Below, piece by piece: positions 56,156 to 64,000 of a stretch of 64,000 nt of DNA (its first letter is position 1; every line of letters begins with the position of its first letter). The position numbers and the translations under genes are program-made. The DNA lies in the NCBI GenBank assembly GCA_037501455.1, contig CM074864.1:40326001-40390000 (forward strand), in the 5' to 3' direction. Origin of the DNA: Lantana camara (taxonomy: Eukaryota; Streptophyta; Magnoliopsida; Lamiales; Verbenaceae). The notes beneath the pieces were generated by a model. That model saw only the letters and a list, made by a program, of their open reading frames with translations. It was not told where the DNA came from and made no database searches.

Positions 56156-57574
56156 ATTGCATGACTTATGATTTGGAGGGATTAAATTGCAATTTATGTC
56201 TAGTCATATAATATCTAGCAGATATCACTTTATTGCATACAAACATATACACACATGATCCCTCCTCTCTCTCCCTCATCCCGATCCAAAAACCCCAAGG
56301 AGAAGAAGTGGATTTCATCATTTTCAAGCTTGAATTCAAGCGAAAATTGCATATTTTGAAGCATCAACATCATCACTTCATTTCATCTCTTCTTTCTTTC
56401 ATTAAGGTAGAGTTGGAGATATTATTGAGTTCTTGATTTAGACATGAAGTAGGGTTTAAGAATCTATGATGTGATTACTTGTTTATTTGATGTTAGAAGC
56501 ATGATTAGGATCATTAATCTTCAAAGCTTGCATGAATTCTTGTATAAAATGAGAGTTGGAGGCCATGGAATTATGTGGGTTTTGATTGACGATTCCTTGA
56601 TGATTGATGCACCTTTGATGGATTAAATGTTACCTAATTGATTTATATGATCATATACATGTTATATGTTAGTTTTAGGTTGATTTCTTGCATTGATTTT
56701 GTGTTGGGAAGGCTTGGGAGCCAATTCCAATACCCATACCCTGTTTTCCCCCTGTTTTTCGCCCAGATTATTCGGAAACGGGCGTTTGGTCCCTTAGTTA
56801 TTTTACCAAACGGCCGTGTGAGATGTGTCTGCCTTACCCGAGAGCTTCCAAATGCTCGTTTCTGTTTCAGTTTATTTTTTAAACGGGCGTTTCTCCCTCA
56901 TCCGAACTCCAAATGACCTGATTTTTAAACCGTTGGAAACCTATTGAAATCTAGAACAACCTGCAATTTGAATCATCTCAATATATTTTTTGAATTGTGA
57001 GATATAATCAATTCTTTTAGGTGTCGCCACTTTTCCGGAAAACTACACTCGCCTAACTTCAAGCTGACGCCATTTTCTCCTCGTTTTGAAATAGAAAACG
57101 TGCCATATATAATTGGAAAGGTATTTGAGTCTAGTTTCATTCTCAACAAACCAAACTCAATTCCCACTTCTATAATTAAAGATATTCCAGTTTTCCCTCA
57201 GCATGTACGTTTTCTAAAATTGTCCGTTTTTACCAAACTACACCAAAACCTCTCTTATTGCATTCCTTTCACTTCCTTAGCTCCCGTATGTGATTATATG
57301 AGTCATATACTTGTTTTATTAATAATTATGCTCCTAATTGACATTCCTTGATTGTTATTGCATGATATATTGATCCATGACTTTGTCGTGTGTCGTAATT
57401 GGTTCGTTAGAGTCGTGTCTCACAAACACTTGTCCCTTTTTACACAGATTGTCTTCCCGTTGACGAGGAGCAAGCTTCATAATTATATCCTTGTTATTTT
57501 GTCGGCACAGGTGAGGTTTAATTACTAGATATATAGAACCCGCATAACCCTACGTGATGTTTCGGCGAAAATGT

Positions 57575-57578
<4 letters not shown>

Positions 57579-57634
<56 letters not shown>
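57579..57634. repeat. (AT)28 microsatellite
   Basis: Longest of the three alleles in the gypsy-A LTRs. Confidence 0.93.
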
Positions 57635-57636
<2 letters not shown>

Positions 57637-58634
57637 TTGTCAAAACCTTTATCGATTGCAAATGATTTCTCGTGACATATTGAACTTATCGTGACTGATT
57701 GATTGTTTGGCGAGTAAAGCATGTTCACTTGGGCCCGAGGGTAGTATATTGAGCCAACCGAGGAAGCAAGGGCTGACGGGTAACTCTTGCACTATCCTCA
57801 AAACTTTGGGATGCCCCCTGAACCCACTAGGAGATTAGTGGGGGAAGGAGTCCCGGGCAGAGGGACTCATGAACCCTATGCTCGCCATTATTGGATGGTG
57901 GGGCCTTGCAATCCCACCATCACCGGAGGAAGAAGGGAATTGAAACTGCTTATTGTGCACTGTAATAACTTGCATGCTCACTTAACCATTGCTAATCTAA
58001 ATATTGGTAATGTTCACTGTCGGAGTAAGGTTGGAGAATTTCCCTCACTAGCCGGGCCACTGATTGAATTGAAGTGATAACGGTTATATTGTTAAATTGA
58101 TTAGTTGTAATCTCGGGCGGGTTGTATTTTATTATCGAACTTATATGGCTTCCCTTTTATAAAACCTTACCCGAGACTATGACTTGCATGGTAATTGCGC
58201 TAATATTTATTTATAAACCCCTCACTCAGTCTTCGGTAGACTGACACCCTCACATTTTCAGTTTTGCAGGTTAAGTGCTAGGTGGGGTCGAGTCAGGTCT
58301 TTACTTTTGAGTCTAGCATGTTCCTTGTATATTATTGATGCATAATTATAATGTTATGAACCTTTTGGCACTTCTAAATCTGGAAGATGGTTTGTATTGG
58401 AAGAAGTGGTGAACATGGTGATGTTAAATTATTGAATGTATGTATTTTATGCTTCCGTATTATTGATTATGTATGTTGGTGATTAATTGAATTGGGGTTT
58501 AGTCCCGCCTAGCTAGATGGTTTTTTTTTTGTCACCCGTTCGCTATAGTCTTGGTTCATGTACGGATCATCCATTTCGTATGTGGAGTGAGCTATAGTGC
58601 GGGGGTGTGGCATCTCGGCATTCCGGGTGGTACA

Positions 58635-58639
58635 TTCAA
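58635..58639. repeat. gypsy-A target-site duplication, right
   Basis: TTCAA, partner of 49091-49095. Confidence 0.93.
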
Positions 58640-59390
58640 TTCAATTTGAAGAATACGCGAAAAGTTACCCTGGATTTTTCTAGTAGGTGGAACTTAACTT
58701 ATGAGTTGATGGAGACTGTTTTACCATTGACGAAAGCATTTTGTTGTTTGTACCGAATAGATAAAAATTATTGTTCCAATCCATCTGAGTCAGTACGGCA
58801 AGTAGCTAAGGTTGTACATGGGTGTTTGCAAAAAAATTTTGAAGCTACTTGTCATTTTAGTGGTCAGCAATTCCCTACCTCTAATGTGTTCTTCCCGAAT
58901 GTTTGTGAGATTCAAATGAAACTGAGTGATTGGATGAAAAGTGAGCATGACTATATTAGAGAGAGGTGTATTCCTATGAAGGAAAATTTTAAAAATATTG
59001 GGATGAATGTTGTATAGTCTTAGCAGTTGCTGTTGTGTTTAACCCTAGATTTAAAATGCAATTAGTGGAGTGTTTTTACACTAACATCTATGGTTCAAAC
59101 GACACTCAATCATATATTCATAGGGTTCGTGCCACTTTAGATATATTATTTATTGCGTACAGAGGAAGTTTCATTCCTGTAACCAATATATCTATTGAGC
59201 TAAGTAGTTCTAGTATATCAACAAGCTCTTCTTTGTGTGACTTTGATCAGTAGTGTGACCGAGTACGTGCTCCGGTCAACGAAAAGTCAGAATTGGATAC
59301 CTATCTAGAAGAGCCTAGATTCTAGAGAGTCGATGCATCCAATATCTTGGATTGGTGGAAAATAAATAGTCATCGACTACCAGTATTACA
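58640..59390 (+). pseudogene. hAT transposase, C-terminal part
   Basis: Continues the transposase cut at 49095. KVTLDFSSRWNLTYELMETV and LPLTKAF (from about 58660) match the hAT block that normally reads DVxTRWNSTYxML. A long helical region follows (VRQVAKVVHGCLQKNFEATC, MKLSDWMKSEHDYIRERC). After a stop at 59017 the VVFNPRFKMQLVECF segment is seen. Near 59285-59385 the dimerisation motif ELDTYLEEPRF, stop, NILDWWKINSHRLPVL appears, typical of hAT C-termini. It ends abruptly at about 59390, where gypsy-D LTR sequence begins, so the last conserved stretch and the 3' terminal repeat are missing. Confidence 0.85.
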
Positions 59391-59984
59391 CTCTCTTACC
59401 TCTCTCATTTCGGACCTCATACAAGAATAAAGGAAAAAGCGCAACAACAACTAAGAAAGAAAGAAAAAGGAAGGAACTATTCACCCTCTTGGTCATTTGA
59501 GCTCATAACTCTTCTATTCTTCATCTGATTCAAGAGGTAAGCATATATTCATGTTCTCCATCTTGTTGTGGTTCTTTTAAGCCATAAATCTCTGATTTTA
59601 ACCCAAGATTGAGCATGCTATGAGATGTTGAATGAAAAGTAAGGGTTTAGGAGAATTTGTGAACTAAATGCTCATCCTTGCTTTATTTCATGAATTGAGA
59701 CTTGTTATGTGATCTACCTAGCTCCTTTATTGCATTTATAAACATGGATTTCGTGGTAGTTGATTATAGATTGAATAACCATTAATGCACTTAAGAATTC
59801 TTGAACTATAAGATGGTAAAATTGATACTAAGCTTCCTTGATGTTGTTCCTGCGTTTAGCTGCTGAAATGGCTCATTTTATGTTTGTTTCTTGCTTGTTT
59901 TTGTGTTGCTTTGATGTGTTTTGATGCTCCTCTTTCCCCTCCACCAGGCTGCCCTGTTTTTCTTTGATTTCCTTCATGTCTACA

Positions 59985-60235
59985 GCAGGGGCGTAGCTTC
60001 GATCGCACCATGTGCAAAATTGGCGCGACCGCGAGACCCTTATATATTTTCTACTGGAACTACATCGTGGCCACAGTGTTTTGCTGCACACCCATGATGT
60101 ACATGCAGTGGAGCTACTGGAGGAGTGTCGCAGCCACGGTGCTTTCTTGCACAGCTACGACAGGTGGTCCAAATTGCTTCTAAAGTTGCAGCGTGCCCGC
60201 GCCGCTTTCTGTCGTAGCCGCGACCTAGCTACAAC
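59985..60235. repeat. GC-rich iterated segment in gypsy-D LTR
   Basis: Three degenerate ~60-base units with words such as GCAGCCACGGTGCTTTCTTG and CGCGCCGCTTTCTGTCGTAG; a counterpart of the iterated patches in gypsy-A, -B and -C. Confidence 0.6.
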
Positions 60236-61560
60236 ATTGTGAACTTGTTTCCTTGCTTTGTTGTTATTACATGACCTTTATTGCTTCGTTTATGATTAGT
60301 ATACATTGTTAACTTGTGATATTACACGTTATGCTCCTCGTTATGGATTTATGACGTGATTTCGATGCTTATATGCGAAGTGTAACTGTTTAAATGCTAC
60401 ATGTGGAGTTTTCTTTCACCTTTTGCATTCCTTATGTAATTTAATCTCGTTTATGTTTATGATATGGTATAATTTGATATATTAGGTGTTTTATTCAACG
60501 TGTTATGTGATCTTTTATGTGCCCTCATGTATACGAGTATGAACTTTTATGTTCTAAATGTTACCTCTTGTTGCTTCTTTTACATCAATTGCATTCATAT
60601 GCATTTTCCGAGCGTCTAGTTTGCTCAGGTGCACCAGGGGTGGTGTTTTCTCGGCCAAGTTGACTCCAGGGTGAATCGATCGTGTGTTTTCGGCTTCGTC
60701 GGTGTAAGATGAGGTTAGGATATAGTTAGACCCTAATGCAACATGCTCGTTTTTGAATGCATGCGACTTATAAGCCTTATGTATATGTAAATATGTGCGA
60801 AGTATGTATTTTGATGGCTTTGTCATAAGTTTGAAAGTATGAACACTATGTATGAGCCTATGTATGCTTGTTCTCGGTTTTGATATGATTTTGAGGTAAG
60901 TATGTGCGTTAATGTACTACGATATGATAAGTACGATATACATGAGTTATGTTTGTCTGTAGAAGGATTTAAACTTGAACTTGAACTTGACTTGCTTGGG
61001 CCTCGGAGACTTGGGTAAGGAGCCCCGGGATGGTGTCGGGTCTACTCCTATGCACGATCTCCACTTGATAGGATCAATGTGGAACCCACCAGGAGGTTTG
61101 GTTGGGGGAGGGAATCCTCGGGCGTGAGAGTCATGCACTCACGATCCATACATACACGTTTGGATGGCTAGGGTGTATACACCCCTCCATCACTCGGAGG
61201 AGAGGTAGGCTTGCTTGAATTTGATTATGTCTTGAATTTGTTTTGGCACGATATGTCTTGGGAGTAATGTTGGTTTGAACTCGTACCCGCCGAGTCTTGT
61301 TATGTTTGCCTTAAGTTCGTGAAACGGGGATAGATTCATAAATTAAGGTAAAATTTGGAATATTGTTAACCTAATAAAACATGCTTGAAATATATGCTAA
61401 GTTTGACTTGATATGAACGTACGCTATGACACATACGTAAGCTAAGCCTCATTTTGTTCTATTTTGTTAAGTCACCCTATATATATATTATCACAGGTAA
61501 CTGTTTTGGCATGCAAAAACTTATCCTGGATTCACAAATATCTACTTTTCGTACGTGTTT

Positions 61561-61564
<4 letters not shown>

Positions 61565-61596
<32 letters not shown>
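61565..61596. repeat. (TA)16 microsatellite
   Basis: In the gypsy-D LTR, before a GT-rich tail. Confidence 0.92.
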
Positions 61597-61602
<6 letters not shown>

Positions 61603-61915
61603 ATAGTGTGCGTGTGTTAACCCCTCACTCAGTGTGTGTAACTGGCCCTCGCCCCTTCCCATGTTTTTAGTTTGCAGGTTAGCTTTGAAGTTCGAGCTAG
61701 GTGGCGTGTGTCAGTCTTTGGAGTCTCTTTCGAGTCGAGTCCTTTGTTTAAGTTCGGGTCCTTGCATTCGCATTTGTAATTCATTTAAGTTGTAAGAACG
61801 ACTATATGTATGTGTGATTTGATTTACGTATCTGCTTATGTTTAAATTTTTGTATGACACGATTACGCTTCTGCACTTGTATAATATTCGTTGTTTGATT
61901 TGTGAAGTCAGGGGA

Positions 61916-63700
61916 TGTAACACCCGGAACGCCGAGATGCCACACCCCCGCACCATAAGTCTAGCTCACACATGAAATGGGTAGTCCATATATGAACCGG
62001 ACTCATGGCGAACGGGTGACAATAAAAAAAAAAACCTGCACTAGCTAGGTGGGATACCCTCAAATAATACAACAATTCAAAATAAAAGCGGAAGCATAGA
62101 ATTATACATTCATACCACTACTTATTCTATGTTCTCATTTAATAAGCACCTCACCAAGGATTCAAGTTGCAAGTATACTAGTACAAAATATACATATAGG
62201 TACCAATACACACTCCCAAAATTTATAAACATTCAAGACATGCATTACAATGAAAGATCAATGCTAGACTCCCAAACGCTGTAAAATGGACTCAACCCCG
62301 CCTAGCACTCGATCTGCACGACCTGAAAATTGTGAGGTGTCAGTCTACCACAGACTGAGTAAGGGGTTTAAATAAATATTAGCGCACGTATCATGCAAGC
62401 TATAATCTCGGGTAAAGTCTTTTACAGTTGAAACAATATAAATTAATAAAAGAAATAGTCTTCGCCCGAGATTACAACTATCCATTTTAACAATACAATC
62501 AATTACAATTCATTTCAATCAGTGGCCCGGCGAGTGAGGGCAATTCTCCAACCTTACTCCGACTGTGTACAATTCGTGCTTGCTTTATTAATCAATAGGT
62601 GATCATGCAGTTCAATTATTGTGCATTCGTGCATATTGTATTCAAGCAAGACAATCAGTAAGTGCAATCATGACAATAACCCGAGGACAATCCGTGGTGC
62701 CGGACCCGTCCCCAGTCTCCTTCTTCCTCCGGTTGATGGGGGATTGTAAGGCCCCGCCATCCAATCAGATGAGGGGAACGCGAACACTCAAACCCTCGGG
62801 TTCTCATCATCCAACCAAACCTCCTGGTGGACTCAGAGTTCGTCCCTACATGGTGAGGATAGTGTAAGAGTTACCCGTCAGCCCTTGCTTCCCCGGTTGG
62901 CTCAATACACTACCCTCGGGGCCCAAAGTGAACATGCTTTGCTCGCCAAATCAATCAATCAAACCATGAGATATGCATCACCTCTTCAAGAATTTATCCA
63001 TAAAACCCCAAATATACATACATGCTTCCAACTTTCATATACCTCAATATATTCTTGCAAACTTTGGAATATAAGACCCTAAACATGTTCTAATCATTTG
63101 CACACAAGAAACCATCAAATACTCATCAAACCCTACTCATGTAACATTCAAGAGATCAACCAAACTCTCCATTTATACCTCAAGATAGAAGAAAGAAAAG
63201 TTGGGATGATGATATGATGATGATCTAGCTTCTCAATTCCTTCCAAATATGACTTGAATTATGAGATGAATCTTCCTTCTCCTCCTTGTTGTTTATACCG
63301 TGTATAAGTGTGTGTATGTGTGAGTTCTTTGATGAAAATGAAATGAAATGGAAGAGATGAATGAGATAATTACAAAATTCTTCCACATAAATGCATGACT
63401 CACCACAATTTGCATATAAGTCCCTAAGCTTTACAAGGCATGCAATTGAGGTTGAGTTAGAAAGAAATGATCACTTAGCTCCAAAAATAGTTTATGCAAT
63501 TAAATCCACACATTTATGAAATGATCAAGTAAAGTCACATAATAACAATTATGCACGTTAGCAATTAATTCACGTAAATTCCACATTAATGATAATTCAT
63601 ATAAATGTATAAAAATATATTACATACAATGTTATGAAATTTAATATAATGTAACATATAATATCCCATAACATATGAATGGAAATTTTGGGGCGTTACA
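61916..63700 (-). mobile_element. gypsy-F solo LTR
   Basis: 1785 bp, plus-strand TGTAACACCCGG to GGGGCGTTACA. Its end is closely related to gypsy-A (GGAACGCCGAGATGCCACAC). No internal region. Flanks GGGGA / GGGTC are an imperfect target repeat; gypsy-D continues across the insertion (compare GGGGTCTAGTCCCGCC in gypsy-A). Hairpin at 62341-62357; minus-strand acceptor-like TTTTCAG ends at 62323. No iterated GC patch, and it is shorter than the others. Confidence 0.85.
62341..62357 (-). other. gypsy-F LTR hairpin
   Basis: Minus-strand CAGTCT-GTGGT-AGACTG; the same stem as in gypsy-A and -B with a third loop sequence. Confidence 0.8.
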
Positions 63701-63850
63701 GGGTCTATGTCCCGCCTAGCTTAGGTGTGAGTTTGTCTATCTCCCTTTCGCCTCCACTTGGTTCAAGTACGGGCTTGCTATCTCGTATGTGGATTGGGCT
63801 TAGGTGCGAGGGATGTGGTGACCCACCGTGCAAGGTACTACATTCTAAAG

Positions 63851-63864
63851 TGGTATCAGAGCCC
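63851..63864 (+). other. gypsy-D primer binding site
   Basis: TGGTATCAGAGCCC 8 bases after the LTR end, so an internal region continues to the right of the window. Confidence 0.92.
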
Positions 63865-64000
63865 CAGGTTGTAAAACTGGTGTAACAGACCAAACCCTAA
63901 TTCTCATCTTAACTCCCGTAGTAACCAAAACCGGCCAAAAACCCTACCTTAACCCTAAATTTAGATATTTCCGAATTTCAACGTTTTCCCTATTCAATAT
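63865..64000 (+). other. Window end: gypsy-D leader or a nested LTR
   Basis: TGTAACAGACC at 63881 could be the edge of another nested LTR. Only 120 bases follow, with no coding signal. Confidence 0.35.

Larger units (their letters stand above)
49096..58634 (+). mobile_element. gypsy-A, complete-ended but internally deleted (non-autonomous)
   Basis: 5' LTR 49096-51789, primer site, about 2.1 kb internal region with shortened gag and no pol, poly-G purine tract, 3' LTR 53953-58634 (with a 1953-bp solo copia LTR inside), and TTCAA on both sides. The hAT transposase continues across the insertion, which proves both ends. Confidence 0.93.
53953..58634 (+). mobile_element. gypsy-A 3' LTR, split by a solo LTR
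   Basis: Pieces 53953-54202 and 56156-58634 together match the 5' LTR. It ends GGTGGTACA at 58634. Donor-like 12-mer 57509-57520, AT run 57579-57634, hairpin 58227-58243. Confidence 0.93.
59390..63842 (+). mobile_element. gypsy-D LTR, U3-truncated, split by gypsy-F
   Basis: Pieces about 59390-61915 and 63701-63842. It ends AAGGTACTACA, followed by a primer site. It shares with gypsy-A the CCTCACTCAGT...ACTG element (61622-61645), acceptor-like TTTGCAG (ends 61677) and the CCCGCCTAGCT end region. A donor-like AG|GTAAGC lies at 59537. The left end lacks a TG terminus, joining hAT sequence at about 59390. Confidence 0.75.

Noticed and set aside
58607..59017. A host gene for a 136-residue protein
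   Set aside because: Its start lies in gypsy-A LTR sequence; the body is the C-terminal half of the hAT transposase interrupted at 49095.
63890..63960. Telomere-like CCCTAA repeats near the right end
   Set aside because: Isolated words separated by unrelated sequence, not a tandem array.

Overview
The window looks like repeat-dense, AT-rich plant DNA. It carries Ty1/copia and Ty3/gypsy LTR retrotransposons with initiator-tRNA-Met primer sites (TGGTATCAGAGC), a TRIM element and a zf-BED hAT transposase, all typical of plant heterochromatin. I see no intact host gene, rRNA, functional tRNA or CRISPR. The species cannot be named from this sequence. Family names below (gypsy-A to -F, copia-1 to -3) are mine.

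Layout. 1-301 is the end of a minus-oriented gypsy-C LTR; 302-1540 is AT-rich spacer; 1541-3957 is the 5' part of a hAT transposon, broken at 3958 by gypsy-A (5' LTR 3958-6637, primer site 6645-6658). Gypsy-A is in turn broken at 7016 by copia-1 (minus, 7016-13066, with a nearly open 838-residue pol frame). At about 13066 copia-1 is fused to gypsy-E (minus): a gag start, then an unusual coiled-coil ORF (16295-17005) between gag and the primer site, then an LTR (17133-19243) with minisatellites. A solo copia LTR (13560-15827, TSD CATTA) sits inside the gypsy-E leader. Copia-3 (plus, 19244-27609) follows; its 5' LTR has lost U3. Its right end lies inside copia-2 (minus; remnants 27610-28935 and 39880-42479), which is split by gypsy-B, a structurally complete 10.9-kb chromovirus-like element (minus, 28936-39879, TSD GTTCG) that itself hosts a 491-bp TRIM (34864-35354, TSD TCTTT). 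42480-45442 is a gypsy-C LTR.

45142-52167 repeats 1-7015 in the same order and orientation (gypsy-C LTR end, spacer, hAT, gypsy-A LTR) with only scattered differences. This is a >=7-kb direct duplication about 45.1 kb apart, or an assembly or haplotype duplicate. In this second copy gypsy-A can be followed to its end: a shortened internal region with a deleted gag and no pol, and a 3' LTR (53953-58634) hosting another solo copia LTR (54203-56155). The hAT transposase resumes at 58640 with its C-terminal part. A U3-less gypsy-D LTR (about 59390-63842), interrupted by a solo gypsy-F LTR (61916-63700), and a primer site close the window.

The genes are nearly all retroelement gag/pol fragments carrying premature stops and frameshifts. 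The more interesting signals are in the non-coding parts. Several diverged gypsy LTRs share an intron-like unit with a conserved donor-like 12-mer, a hairpin that keeps its stem while its loop varies, and an acceptor-like end. LTRs carry family-specific iterated motifs. Copia leaders carry arrays of small hairpins and two antisense tRNA-like segments.
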